Below, piece after piece: positions 9,504 through 17,841 of a DNA stretch of 64,000 nucleotides. The DNA comes from Oceanicola sp. Its GTDB lineage: Bacteria > Pseudomonadota > Alphaproteobacteria > Rhodobacterales > Rhodobacteraceae. The notes beneath the pieces are model-generated. The model saw only the letters and a list, made by a program, of their open reading frames with translations. It did no database searches and was not told where the DNA came from. A program made the position numbers and the translations under genes. How positions within the stretch are numbered: the first letter of the stretch is position 1; each line of letters begins with the position of its first letter. The stretch is from assembly GCA_017792405.1 (NCBI GenBank), contig CP051231.1, forward strand, positions 3,232,062 through 3,296,061, written 5' to 3'.

Positions 9504-10352
9504 GTGGAACATCCGGCAGGTTCAAACGTGAGTCTCGCCCGCCGCGCCTGGTCGATCCGTCGCCATGCGCTGCGGATGGGCGAGGTGCAGGGACAAGGAT
9601 ACATCGGGCAGGCGCTGGGATCGGCCGACGTTCTGGCGGTGTCCTACTTCCACGCCATGCGCTATCGCCCCGGCGATCCCGACTGGGAAGGTCGGGATCG
9701 CTTTCTCCTCTCCATCGGCCACTACGCCATCGCGCTCTATGCCGCGATGATTGAGGCCGGCATCCTGCCCGAGGACGAGATCGAGACCTACGGAATGGAC
9801 GATAGCCGCCTGCCGATGTCCGGCATGGCTGCCTACACGCCGGGCATGGAAATCACCGGCGGCTCGCTCGGCCACGGGCTTGGCATCGCCGTAGGCATGG
9901 CGTTGGGCCTCAAGCGCAAGAAAAACGACGCCTTCGTCTACAACATGCTGTCCGACGGCGAACTGGGTGAGGGCTCCACCTGGGAGGCAGTGATGGGCGC
10001 CGCCGCCTGGAAGCTGGATAACCTCATCGCCATTGTCGATTTCAACAACCAGCAGGCTGACGGCCCCACGATGGACGCGCTTGCCACCGGCCCCGGCACC
10101 GAGGCCGCCAAGTGGCAGGCCTTCGGCTGGCACGCCGAGGAGGTCGACGGCAACGATATCGATGCGGTTGTGGCCGCCTTCGACCGGGCGCGGCACCTGA
10201 AGGAGCCGAAACCCCGCGCGATCATCTGCAACACCAAGATGTGCAAGGGTGTGCCCTTCCTCGAAGAGCGCGAGATCACCCACTTCGTTCGCGTGGAGCC
10301 CGAAGAATGGGCCAAGGCGCTCGCCCACCTCGATACGGAGATGCCGGAATGA
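9504..10352 (+). CDS. Split transketolase, N-terminal (thiamine-diphosphate) subunit
   Basis: About 282 aa, equal to the pyrophosphate-binding half of transketolase. It shows GYIGQALGSADVLAVSYFHAM, the GHGLGIAVGMALGLK segment, and the ThDP motif GDGELGEG...IAIVDFNNQQADG. A GTG at 9498 is only 3 nt from a strong GGGAGGA ribosome site; the next in-frame GTG at 9504 (V/MEHPAGS) has a normal spacing of about 9 nt and is preferred. Its stop overlaps the start of the C-terminal subunit gene as ATGA. Together the two subunits should form an active ketol-transferring enzyme. The substrate need not be a pentose phosphate, as no kinase gene is nearby. Confidence 0.92.
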   Translation: MEHPAGSNVSLARRAWSIRRHALRMGEVQGQGYIGQALGSADVLAVSYFHAMRYRPGDPDWEGRDRFLLSIGHYAIALYAAMIEAGILPEDEIETYGMDDSRLPMSGMAAYTPGMEITGGSLGHGLGIAVGMALGLKRKKNDAFVYNMLSDGELGEGSTWEAVMGAAAWKLDNLIAIVDFNNQQADGPTMDALATGPGTEAAKWQAFGWHAEEVDGNDIDAVVAAFDRARHLKEPKPRAIICNTKMCKGVPFLEEREITHFVRVEPEEWAKALAHLDTEMPE

Positions 10353-11392
10353 CCATCGGTCCCAACTCCCGCCGCACGCCAGCCCACATCGCCCGGCCCA
10401 AGCCCGCCGAGCGCGGCGCCCGCACTTCCGCCATGATTGCCTCGCTGGATGCCGAGGGCCGCGACACCATCTCCGCCCCCTTCGGCCACGCGCTGGTCGA
10501 TCTCGCCAAGACCCGCGAAGACATCGTCGGCCTCACCGCCGACCTCGGCAAATACACCGACCTGCACATCTTCGCCGAGGCCTACCCCGATCGGTTCTAT
10601 CAGATGGGCATGGCCGAGGCGCTTCTGATGTCCGCCGCCGCAGGCATGGCCCGCGAAGGCTTCACCCCCTTCGCCACCACCTATGCCGTCTTTGCCTCCC
10701 GCCGCGCCTACGACTTCATCGTCATGGCCATCGCCGAGGAGAACCTGCCGGTCAAGATCGTCTGCGCCCTGCCCGGCCTCACCACCGGCTACGGCCCGTC
10801 GCACCAGGCCACCGAAGACCTCGCCATCATGCGCGGCATGCCCAATATGACCGTGCTCGACCCCTGCGATGCGGTGGAAACCGACCAGGCCACCCGCGCC
10901 ATCGCCGACTACCCCGGCCCGGTCTACATGCGCCTGCTGCGCGGCAAGGTGCCCAACGTGCTGGGCGAATACGGCTACAAGTTCGAGCTGGGCAAGGCCA
11001 AGGAGATCCGCCCCGGCTCCGACGTGCTCTTCATCTCGTCCGGCTTCATGACCATGCGGTGCCTCGATGCGGCCACCGCGCTGGAGAAGGACGGCGTCAG
11101 CTGCGCCGTGCTCCACTCGCCCACCATCAAGCCGCTCGACGAGGCAACCATCTGCGCCGAGGCGGCCAAGGGCGGCCGGTTGGTGGTCACCGCCGAGAAC
11201 CACTCCGTGACCGGCGGACTGGGCGAAGCCGTCGCGGGCGCTCTCGCCCGCAACCAAGTCCACGTCCCCTTCCGCCAGGTCGCCCTGCCCGACGAGTTCC
11301 TCGACGCCGGCGCCCTCCCTTCGCTTCACGATCAATACGGGCTATCCGTTCCCAGCATCACCACACGGGTAAAGGGCTGGCTGAATGACTGA
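10349..11392 (+). CDS. Split transketolase, C-terminal (pyrimidine-binding) subunit
   Basis: A 347-aa subunit carrying the pyrimidine-binding domain (LTADLGKYTDLHIFAEAYPDRFYQMGMAEA, with the Glu that activates thiamine diphosphate in MGMAEALLMS) and the C-terminal transketolase domain (VVTAENHSVTGGLGEAVAGAL). The start at 10349 overlaps the previous stop, and its own stop overlaps the next gene by 8 bp. Such two-gene transketolases are common in catabolic clusters of Alphaproteobacteria and often serve a special pathway rather than the pentose phosphate cycle. Confidence 0.92.
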   Translation: MTIGPNSRRTPAHIARPKPAERGARTSAMIASLDAEGRDTISAPFGHALVDLAKTREDIVGLTADLGKYTDLHIFAEAYPDRFYQMGMAEALLMSAAAGMAREGFTPFATTYAVFASRRAYDFIVMAIAEENLPVKIVCALPGLTTGYGPSHQATEDLAIMRGMPNMTVLDPCDAVETDQATRAIADYPGPVYMRLLRGKVPNVLGEYGYKFELGKAKEIRPGSDVLFISSGFMTMRCLDAATALEKDGVSCAVLHSPTIKPLDEATICAEAAKGGRLVVTAENHSVTGGLGEAVAGALARNQVHVPFRQVALPDEFLDAGALPSLHDQYGLSVPSITTRVKGWLND

Positions 11393-12287
11393 AGCAAACA
11401 CCGGAACAGCAATTATCGGCCTCGGCGTTATGGGCCGGGGCATGGCGAAGAACATCCTCGCGGCGGGCATCCCGCTCACGGGGTATGACATGGCCCAACC
11501 CGCGCTCGATGCGCTAAAGGCGATGGGCGGCACCCCCGCCACTTCCGCCGCCGAGGCCGCAAACGGCGCCTCTCTGCTGATCCTGATGGTGGTCAACGCC
11601 GCCCAGGCCCGCGCTGCGCTCTTCGAGCAAGGTGCCGCCGCCGCGCTCTCCCCTGGATCCACTGTCATGCTCTCCTCCACCGTCGCGCCCTCCGCCGCCC
11701 GCGCAATCGGCGAAGACCTCGCCGCGATGGGCCACCACCTGCTCGATGCGCCGGTCTCCGGCGGTCAGGTCGGGGCCGAAGCAGGCACGCTCACCATCAT
11801 GGCCAGTGGCTCCGCACAGGCCTTCGCCCGCGCCGAAAAGGTCCTTGAGGCCACCGCCGGCACGCTCCACCGCCTCGGCGACGAGCCGGGCATGGGCGCC
11901 ACCTACAAAGTCGTCCACCAGCTCGCCGCAGGCGTCCACATCGCCGCCGCAGCCGAGCTGATGAGCTTCGGCGCCAAAGCAGGCTGCGACCCGCAAAAGC
12001 TGCACGAGATCGTCATGGCCTCGGCAGGGGCAAGCTGGATGCTCGGCAATCGCGGCCCCCGGATGATGGAGGCCGACCCCGAGGTCACCTCCACCGTAGA
12101 GATCTTCATCAAGGATCTCGGGCTGGTCGAGGAAACCGCCAAAGAGGCCGAGGCCCCCGTGCCGCTCGCCGCCCTCTCGCTACAACTCTTCTCCGCCGCC
12201 CGTGCCCTCGGCCACGGCAAGGCGGACGATGCCCTCGTCATCCGCGCCTACGAGGCGCTTACCGGAAAACCCGTTCACGAAAGCTGA
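11385..12287 (+). CDS. Beta-hydroxyacid dehydrogenase, L-threonate dehydrogenase (LtnD)-like
   Basis: A 300-aa member of the 3-hydroxyisobutyrate dehydrogenase family. Landmarks: NAD(P) motif GLGVMGRGM (12-20), DAPVSGGQVGAEAG (121-134), and the catalytic Lys175 in GATYKVVHQLAAG. The tail of that motif (VHQL rather than the usual NN) and VEIFIKDLGLVEETA closely resemble LtnD, which oxidises L-threonate at C2. It is translationally coupled to the transketolase genes (8-bp overlap). The gene probably oxidises a four- or five-carbon sugar acid made or used by the transketolase step; the LtnD call is by motif similarity only. Confidence 0.82.
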   Translation: MTEANTGTAIIGLGVMGRGMAKNILAAGIPLTGYDMAQPALDALKAMGGTPATSAAEAANGASLLILMVVNAAQARAALFEQGAAAALSPGSTVMLSSTVAPSAARAIGEDLAAMGHHLLDAPVSGGQVGAEAGTLTIMASGSAQAFARAEKVLEATAGTLHRLGDEPGMGATYKVVHQLAAGVHIAAAAELMSFGAKAGCDPQKLHEIVMASAGASWMLGNRGPRMMEADPEVTSTVEIFIKDLGLVEETAKEAEAPVPLAALSLQLFSAARALGHGKADDALVIRAYEALTGKPVHES

Positions 12288-12291
12288 GACA

Positions 12292-13050
12292 ATGCCCGAC
12301 CTTCTCACCGGAAAGACCGCCATCATCACCGGCGCCGCCAGCCCGCGCGGCCTCGGCAAGGCCACCGCCAAGCTCTTCGCCGAGCACGGCTGCCGCGTGG
12401 CGGTGCTCGACCTCGACGCCGATGCAGCCGCCAGTGCGGCGGCGGACCTGCCCGGTGAGGGTCACATCGGCATCGCCTGCAACGTGACCGACAAAGAGGC
12501 TTGCGACACCGCCTTCGCCGCCGTGCTCGAGGCCTTCGGTCAGGTCGATATTCTGGTGAACAACGCGGGCATCACCCAGCCGCTGAAGTTCATGGAGATC
12601 GCCCCCGAGAACTACGATGCCGTGCTCGATGTAAACCTGCGCGGCACCCTCTACATGAGCCAGGCCGCGCTGCCCCACATGCGCTCCCGCAAGTCCGGCT
12701 CTATCGTCAACATGAGCTCCGTCTCCGCCCAGCGCGGCGGCGGCATCTTCGGCGGCCCGCACTACTCGGCGGCCAAGGCCGGCGTGCTCGGGCTGACCAA
12801 GGCCATGGCCCGCGAGGCCGCACCCGACAATGTGCGCTCCAACGCCATCTGCCCCGGCTTCATCGCGACCGACATCACCGCAGGCAAGCTCACCAATGAG
12901 ATGAAAGCGGCGGTGCTCGACGGTATCCCGATGGGCCGCGCCGGCGAAGCCTCCGATGTAGCAGGGTGCGCCCTCTTCCTCGCTTCCGACCTTGCCGCAT
13001 ATGTCACCGGCTCCGAAGTCGACGTGAACGGCGGTTCGCTGATCCACTAA
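12292..13050 (+). CDS. Short-chain dehydrogenase/reductase (FabG-like)
   Basis: A 252-aa classical SDR. Cofactor loop TGAASPRGLGKATA (with two extra residues in the Gly-rich motif), NNAG at LVNNAGITQ, catalytic Ser in NMSSVSAQ, and YSAAKAG for Tyr and Lys. Asp at the end of beta-2 (VLDLDAD) favours NAD. The start at 12292 follows the previous stop by 4 bp; the frame extends further upstream but within the LtnD-like gene. Last gene of the transketolase operon, ending at a hairpin shared with the convergent LysR gene. Probably a sugar or sugar-acid dehydrogenase rather than a fatty-acid enzyme. Confidence 0.85.
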   Translation: MPDLLTGKTAIITGAASPRGLGKATAKLFAEHGCRVAVLDLDADAAASAAADLPGEGHIGIACNVTDKEACDTAFAAVLEAFGQVDILVNNAGITQPLKFMEIAPENYDAVLDVNLRGTLYMSQAALPHMRSRKSGSIVNMSSVSAQRGGGIFGGPHYSAAKAGVLGLTKAMAREAAPDNVRSNAICPGFIATDITAGKLTNEMKAAVLDGIPMGRAGEASDVAGCALFLASDLAAYVTGSEVDVNGGSLIH

Positions 13051-13058
13051 CCGGCAAC

Positions 13059-13088
13059 GGGTGCGCCAGCCATGGCGCACCCACCTAC
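13059..13088 (-). repeat. GTAG-headed REP-like palindrome between convergent genes
   Basis: A 10-bp perfect inverted repeat (GGGTGCGCCA / TGGCGCACCC, 13059-13082, 4-nt loop). Read on the minus strand it is preceded by GTAGG, whose TAG is the stop codon of the LysR gene. There is no T-tract, so it could be a REP element that also acts as a bidirectional terminator. Confidence 0.6.
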
Positions 13089-14041
13089 CCCGCCAGATCC
13101 GTCACGCTCTCAAAGCTCTCTACGGTCAACCCGTGCCGCGCCACGATCGCCTCAACGTCGCGCCCGTGCCGCTCCGCTTCTTCGGCAATCCAGCCCAGAA
13201 AAATCTGCACCGCTTTCCGGTTGAGATAACGGCTCGGACAAATCGCCCAATGCGCCGGAAACCGCAGCACCGGCACCTTGGGTGCAACCGGCACCAGCCG
13301 CCCCTCCGTAACCTCCCGCTCGGCCACAACCAGTGATTCCAGCACCATCCCGACGCCGTCGAGCGCCAGTTGCAGCGCCATCGACGAGCGGTCCATCAGC
13401 AACGTCTTGCGGTTGGCGCGGGTCTCGATCCCGTTGCGCAAGAGCCAGCTGTCCCACTGGCAGAGGTTTCGCGCGGAATCGATAAACCGCGCTTTCCCGA
13501 ACGGGTCGTCCCCCAAGGCCTCCAGATACTCCGGCGTGGCCAGCGGCAGGATGTGATCGTCTACCACCGGCTCCACGTGCATACCGCCCCAATCGCCGGT
13601 GCCGTAGCGCACATCGAGGTCCATCACCTCGCGGTCAAAGTCCGTCGGGTCCGGGGCCGCGTCCACCCTCAATTCCCACTCCGGGTGCTTCTCGACAAAC
13701 CGGCTCAAGCGCGGCCCCAACCACAGCACCCCGAAACTCGGCGCAACCCGCAGGTTCAGCCGCCGCGTCTCGCGTGACCGACCAAGGTTCCGCCGCGCGT
13801 CCTTCAGCATCCGCAGCGCCGTACCGGCGGACTGATAGAGTTGTTCCCCTTCCAGCGTCAGCGAAAGCTGCCGCCCGTCGCGCCGAAACAGCTTCACCCC
13901 CAACTGCTGCTCCAACAGCTTGATCTGCTGGCTGACGGCCGAGGGCGAGACCGAAAGCTCTTCGGCAGCGCGGGAGAGCGTGCCCCGCCGCGCCACCGTC
14001 TCGAAGTAGAGGATGGCATTGAGGTTCTCGGTCCGTGCCAT
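13085..14041 (-). CDS. LysR-family transcriptional regulator (GcvA-like)
   Basis: A 318-aa LysR protein with N-terminal winged helix (LNAILYFETVARRGTLSRAAEELSVSPSAVSQQIKLLE) and a type-2 periplasmic-binding fold sensor (LNLRVAPSFGVLWLGPRL; LDVRYGTGDWGGMHVEPVVDD). The opening and the DVRYG signature resemble GcvA and related regulators of amino acid or acid metabolism. It is the last gene of a minus unit behind the FAH-family gene (12-bp gap), so it is probably co-transcribed with that gene and the GntR regulator. Confidence 0.9.
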   Translation of the reverse strand: MARTENLNAILYFETVARRGTLSRAAEELSVSPSAVSQQIKLLEQQLGVKLFRRDGRQLSLTLEGEQLYQSAGTALRMLKDARRNLGRSRETRRLNLRVAPSFGVLWLGPRLSRFVEKHPEWELRVDAAPDPTDFDREVMDLDVRYGTGDWGGMHVEPVVDDHILPLATPEYLEALGDDPFGKARFIDSARNLCQWDSWLLRNGIETRANRKTLLMDRSSMALQLALDGVGMVLESLVVAEREVTEGRLVPVAPKVPVLRFPAHWAICPSRYLNRKAVQIFLGWIAEEAERHGRDVEAIVARHGLTVESFESVTDLAG

Positions 14042-14053
14042 CCTCTTGCTCCC

Positions 14054-14899
14054 TTACTTCGCCGCCACGGCCTCCTGCCGCTGGCGCCCGAGGCCTTCGA
14101 CCTCGATCTCCATCACGTCGCCGGGCTTGAGGAACCGCTGCGGCTTCATGCCCATGCCCACGCCCGAAGGCGTGCCGGTAGCGATGATGTCACCGGGCTG
14201 AAGCTGCATGAAGCGGCTCATGTAGCTGATGATCTCGGCCACGGTGAAGATCATGTCATCGGTGTTCGAATCCTGCACCGTCTCGCCATTGAGGTCGAGC
14301 GTGACGCGCAGCTTCTGCGGGTCGGCCACTTCATCGGCGGTCACAAGGTAGGGGCCGGTCGGGCCGAAAGTGGGGGCCGATTTGCCCTTGATCCACTGGC
14401 CACCCTTCTCGATCTGGAATTCCCGCTCGGAGACATCGTTAATCGTGCAGTAACCGGCCACGTAGTCCAGCGCCTCTTCCTCGCTCACGTAAAGCGCGGT
14501 CTTGCCGATCACCACGCCCAGCTCGACCTCCCAGTCGCCCTTCACGCTGTCGCGCGGAATGATCACCTCATCAAACGGCCCCGACAGCGCGGAAGTCGCT
14601 TTCGAAAAGATAATCGGCTCCTTCGGCGGCTCGGCACCGGTCTCTTCGGCGTGCTTGGTGTAGTTCAGCCCGATGCAAAAGAAGTTCGGCACGGAGGCCA
14701 GGCAGCTACCAATCCGGCCCGGCTCTTCGACCACCGGCAGGCTGTTCACGTCGATGGCGCGGATCGCCTCGAGGGCCTCGAGCGACACGCCCTCACCCGC
14801 CAGTTCGCCGACCTTGCCGGACAGATCACGCACGCGGCCTTCCGCATCCAGAATGCCGGGCTTTTCCGAGCCCGCAGGGCCAAAACGCAAGAGTTTCAT
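14054..14899 (-). CDS. Fumarylacetoacetate-hydrolase-family enzyme, 2,4-diketo-3-deoxy sugar-acid hydrolase-like
   Basis: A 281-aa FAH-superfamily protein. Visible are FCIGLNYTKHAEE (75-86), the metal ligands Glu124 and Glu126 in GDWEVELGVVIG, Asp155 in CTINDVSERE, and the C-terminal GDIIATGTPSGVGMG. The family hydrolyses or decarboxylates acylpyruvates with Mg2+ or Mn2+. Close relatives include 2,4-diketo-3-deoxy-L-fuconate/rhamnonate hydrolases, which release pyruvate plus a hydroxyacid, and proteins mislabelled ureidoglycolate lyase. It follows the GntR gene by 43 bp with a good ribosome site (AAGGAAAG). Context with a dehydratase and a KDF-dehydrogenase-like SDR in the same locus favours the diketo-hydrolase role. 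Confidence 0.85.
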   Translation of the reverse strand: MKLLRFGPAGSEKPGILDAEGRVRDLSGKVGELAGEGVSLEALEAIRAIDVNSLPVVEEPGRIGSCLASVPNFFCIGLNYTKHAEETGAEPPKEPIIFSKATSALSGPFDEVIIPRDSVKGDWEVELGVVIGKTALYVSEEEALDYVAGYCTINDVSEREFQIEKGGQWIKGKSAPTFGPTGPYLVTADEVADPQKLRVTLDLNGETVQDSNTDDMIFTVAEIISYMSRFMQLQPGDIIATGTPSGVGMGMKPQRFLKPGDVMEIEVEGLGRQRQEAVAAK

Positions 14900-14942
14900 C
14901 AGGTCTCACTTTCCTTGATAGAGATAGCTTGATGCGGAAGGG

Positions 14943-15653
14943 TCACTTTGCAGGGGTGACGTCGTCCGCGGGTTCCGTTGTCGGGTTGGGCTGTAGCTCG
15001 CCGACCCGGGTGTTGGTGTCAAAGTGCCGCCGGATCTGGCGGCGCAGGGCATCGAGGTGGGCCGAGATGGTTGATTTCACCTTGCGCCGGTCCCGGTCCC
15101 GCAGCCCTTGGATGATTCCGTTGTGCTCGTCGAACACCCGCTGCTGGCTGCGCCCAATCCGGCTGCCGAGAAAGCGCGCGCGCCAGAGCTTGGCAAGGTA
15201 GGTGCTATGGGTCTCCGCAAGCGCCGGGTTTCCGCTGGCCCGCACGAGCGCGGAGTGAAACTCCATATCAACCTCGAAGAGATCGATCTCATCCGTAGTG
15301 GGGGCAAGCTCTTCCATGCGTGCCTGAACCGCGGCGGCGGCATCGATATCTGCCTCCGAAGCATGGGCCACGGCGAGCTCACCCGAGAGCAACTCAAGCG
15401 CCTTCAGCACTTCGAGGTTGTCCACCACTTCCTTCCATGTCGGGTCGGCCACGATCGGGCTGCGCGAGGGGCGCAGCTCCACCAGACCCTCCAGCGACAG
15501 GATGCGAATCGCCTCACGCATGGGCGTGCGGCTCACACCCAGCTCGGCGGCATTGTCGCGTTCCTTGATAGAAGCACCGGGCCGCAGCGTGCCCCGCAGA
15601 ATTTCCCTTCGCAGACGCTTCGCGATCTGCTCCGGCAGCAGTTTGTCCGCCAT
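14943..15653 (-). CDS. GntR-family regulator with FCD domain (UxuR/FadR type)
   Basis: A 236-aa regulator: N-terminal GntR winged helix (IAKRLRREILRGTLRPGASIKERDNAAELGVSRTPMREAI) and C-terminal all-helical FCD sensor with metal-site features (DMEFHSALVRASGNP; FDEHNGIIQGLRDRD). FCD regulators usually sense sugar acids or other carboxylates. The gene diverges from the TRAP importer, with a UxuR/ExuR-like palindrome in between, and heads the unit with the FAH-family and LysR genes. Probably a repressor relieved by the imported acid. Confidence 0.92.
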   Translation of the reverse strand: MADKLLPEQIAKRLRREILRGTLRPGASIKERDNAAELGVSRTPMREAIRILSLEGLVELRPSRSPIVADPTWKEVVDNLEVLKALELLSGELAVAHASEADIDAAAAVQARMEELAPTTDEIDLFEVDMEFHSALVRASGNPALAETHSTYLAKLWRARFLGSRIGRSQQRVFDEHNGIIQGLRDRDRRKVKSTISAHLDALRRQIRRHFDTNTRVGELQPNPTTEPADDVTPAK

Positions 15654-15745
15654 ATTGCGCCTCGTGTTGGCGATTCCCTCCCAGGCACTCGCGAAATACG
15701 GGCAGTGACCCCGAAATCAACCGCAAAAAAGTGCCTCTCCGGCGA

Positions 15746-15761
15746 TTTTGGTATACCAAAA
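15746..15761. promoter_or_regulatory. Perfect 16-bp palindrome, UxuR/ExuR-like operator
   Basis: TTTTGGTATACCAAAA is its own reverse complement. Its core TTGGTATACCAA equals the known core of the E. coli ExuR/UxuR operators (GntR/FCD family). It lies between a GntR/FCD regulator gene (start 15653) and the TRAP operon (start 15897), so it is very probably the target of that regulator. Confidence 0.88.
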
Positions 15762-15801
15762 CCCGTTGATTGTCGACATGGCTTCCGATAGTTTCCGCCC
15801 G

Positions 15802-15815
15802 GATGGTATGCCATC
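15802..15815. promoter_or_regulatory. Second, imperfect UxuR-like operator
   Basis: GATGGTATGCCATC is a palindrome with one mismatched pair and a core TGGTATGCCA that differs by one base from the main site. The centre is 55 bp from the centre of the perfect site and 88 bp before the dctP start. Likely the second half of a two-site operator. Confidence 0.65.
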
Positions 15816-15896
15816 TTTCGCCGCGCGTTGGAGGACGCGCAGTATGAAAAGCGGTGCCGCCCGGGGAGGGTAAGGGCCGCGCAGGGAGGTAACTCT

Positions 15897-16910
15897 ATGA
15901 AACTTTCGACCGTTCTTTCGACGGCCGCAGCCGCTGCCCTTGTGGCCGGTGCCGCCATGGCTGATCCGATCACCCTTCGGATCCAGACCCACTATGCAAC
16001 CGAGCATCCGACCGGTCAGGCTCTGGCCACCTGGATCGACGACGTCCAGACCATGTCCGGCGGCGACATCACCGTCGAGATGTTCTATTCCTCGTCCGTC
16101 GTGGCGACCACCGAGACCTTCGACGCCGCCATCAACGGCATCGTCGACTGCGACGCCACCGGCGGCGCCTACCAGACCGGCAAGAACCCCGCGTTCCAGT
16201 TCGTCGGCGACATCATGGGCGGCTACGATACCCCCTGGCAGCAGTACTCCTGGCTCTACTACGGTGACGGCTATGCCGCCGCTCAGGAACTCTACAACGC
16301 TCAGGGCATGCAGCTCGTCGGCTGGTCCATCTACGGCCAGGAGTCGCTGTCTTCGTCCAAGCCGATCCGTGGCTTCGAAGACCTGAAGGGCTGGAAGTTC
16401 CGCTCGCCCCCGGGCATGGAAACCGAGATCTTCGAAGAGCTGGGCGCCTCGCCCATCGTGATGGACTTCACCGAGATCTTCACCGCGCTCGAAACCGGCA
16501 TCATCGACGGTGCTGACGCATCCGGCCTCGCCAACAACGTGGGCCTCGGTCTCTACGACATCGTGAAGCACGCCACTTACCCGGGCTTCCACTCCATGCC
16601 GTCCGACCACCTCGCCTGTAACAAGGACGTGTGGGACGGCATGACCGAGCAGCAGCGCCGGATCATCGACACTGCATGGCAGAAGCTCTCCTTCCAGATC
16701 GCACTGTCGAACGAGAAGGCCAACGCTGAAGCCGCCGCTGAGCTCACCGCCGCTGGCGTGACCCTCTACGACTGGTCGCCCGAAGATCGTGCCGCCTTCC
16801 GTAAGGCTGCTCAGACCGCTTGGGACGACTGGGGCACCCGTTCGCCCGAGGCCGGCGCGATCCTCGCCAGCCACAAGACCTACCTCAAGCAGCTCGGCCT
16901 GATCGAGTAA
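15897..16910 (+). CDS. dctP: TRAP transporter periplasmic substrate-binding protein
   Basis: A 337-aa DctP-family protein. Signal peptide MKLSTVLSTAAAAALVAGAAMA is followed by DPITLRIQTHYATEHPTG. The conserved helix region with the carboxylate-binding Arg is visible (GWKFRSPPGMETEIFEELGASPIVMDFTEIFTALETGIIDGAD). An upstream frame from 15828 exists, but ATG at 15897 has a GGGAGG ribosome site and gives the signal peptide. First gene of the importer operon; TRAP binding proteins normally take organic acids, here probably a sugar acid such as an aldonate. Confidence 0.95.
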   Translation: MKLSTVLSTAAAAALVAGAAMADPITLRIQTHYATEHPTGQALATWIDDVQTMSGGDITVEMFYSSSVVATTETFDAAINGIVDCDATGGAYQTGKNPAFQFVGDIMGGYDTPWQQYSWLYYGDGYAAAQELYNAQGMQLVGWSIYGQESLSSSKPIRGFEDLKGWKFRSPPGMETEIFEELGASPIVMDFTEIFTALETGIIDGADASGLANNVGLGLYDIVKHATYPGFHSMPSDHLACNKDVWDGMTEQQRRIIDTAWQKLSFQIALSNEKANAEAAAELTAAGVTLYDWSPEDRAAFRKAAQTAWDDWGTRSPEAGAILASHKTYLKQLGLIE

Positions 16911-16937
16911 GCATGAGGCATCAGCCTTCATAACATC

Positions 16938-16964
16938 GATGAGCCCCGCACGCCGGGGCTCATC
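16938..16964 (+). terminator. Intercistronic stem-loop between dctP and dctQ
   Basis: An 11-bp perfect stem (GATGAGCCCCG / CGGGGCTCATC) with a 5-nt loop, followed by CGTCTTC but no long T-run. It begins 27 bp after the dctP stop. Such hairpins after binding-protein genes can stabilise the upstream mRNA and attenuate the permease genes, giving more binding protein than membrane protein. Confidence 0.75.
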
Positions 16965-17025
16965 CGTCTTCGGGCAGAAGAAATAATCACACAACACACA
17001 GCATGACCGCTTGGGGAGGTGCGCC

Positions 17026-17838
17026 ATGTCGGAAATTCTCGAAAAGGAAAGTGTGTGGCTCGGAGGGCTGCGAAAGCCCGTCCGTACAGCCGCCATCGTG
17101 TTCACCGGCATCGCCGTGCTCGTCTGGGCCTGGCTGGTGCTCAACCTGCTGATCTCCGACGACGCCTACGGCATGCACGAGATGATCCGCCCGCAGGGCA
17201 AGCCGATCGTCTACCTGATGCTGGGCTCGGCCTTGCTCTCCATCGTGTTCACCTCGATCTACCTGTCCGACTTCATCGGCGCGATCGAGGACAAGCCGGA
17301 AGGCTTCTTCGACATTCTGTCGCTGATCACGTCGCGGATGGCGATGATCATGATCGGGCTGATCGTGATCGTCATGTTCTACGAGGTGGTCTCGCGCTAC
17401 GTCTTCTCGCGCCCCACGCTCTGGGCCAACGAACTTTCGCTCTGGATCGCGGGCGTGGTGTTCCTGTTCGCCGGGCAATACGCTATGCAGCAGCGCAGCC
17501 ACATCCGCATCTACGTGATCTATGACGTGATGCCCCGCTGGGCTCAAAAGACCGCCGACTGCATCTCGGTCGGCCTGATCGTCGGCTTTACCTTCGCCCT
17601 CGTCTGGGGCGGCTACGCCGACGCCAAAACCCGCCTCCTGCGGATGGAAACCTTCGGCACCGCGTGGGATCCGCCCATTCCGGGCACTATGAAGGCCGCC
17701 ATTCTCTTCATCATCTGCCTCGTCGCCGTGCAGGCCGTATCCAACCTCATCGCAGATTGGAACAAGGCCCCCGAGCACCACACCGACGAGATGGACGAGC
17801 AAGAGATCGAAAACATCCGCAAGACGCTGGAGGACTGA
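17026..17838 (+). CDS. dctQ: TRAP transporter small membrane subunit
   Basis: A 270-aa DctQ-family protein, longer than the typical 160-200 aa because it has an N-terminal extension with two extra hydrophobic segments (IVFTGIAVLVWAWLVLNLL; IVYLMLGSALLSIVFTSIYL) before the four-helix DctQ core (MIMIGLIVIVMFYEVVSRYVFSRPTLWANELSLWIAGVVFLFAG). Start chosen at 17026 after a GGGGAGG ribosome site; a TTG at 17011 would overlap that site. The C-terminus is acidic and soluble. Partners the large subunit 3 bp downstream. Confidence 0.92.
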   Translation: MSEILEKESVWLGGLRKPVRTAAIVFTGIAVLVWAWLVLNLLISDDAYGMHEMIRPQGKPIVYLMLGSALLSIVFTSIYLSDFIGAIEDKPEGFFDILSLITSRMAMIMIGLIVIVMFYEVVSRYVFSRPTLWANELSLWIAGVVFLFAGQYAMQQRSHIRIYVIYDVMPRWAQKTADCISVGLIVGFTFALVWGGYADAKTRLLRMETFGTAWDPPIPGTMKAAILFIICLVAVQAVSNLIADWNKAPEHHTDEMDEQEIENIRKTLED

Positions 17839-17841
17839 TCA

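Noticed and set aside
10112..10348. Upstream extension of the transketolase C-subunit frame
   Set aside because: It overlaps the N-subunit gene in a different frame; the ATGA overlap at 10349 is the natural start.
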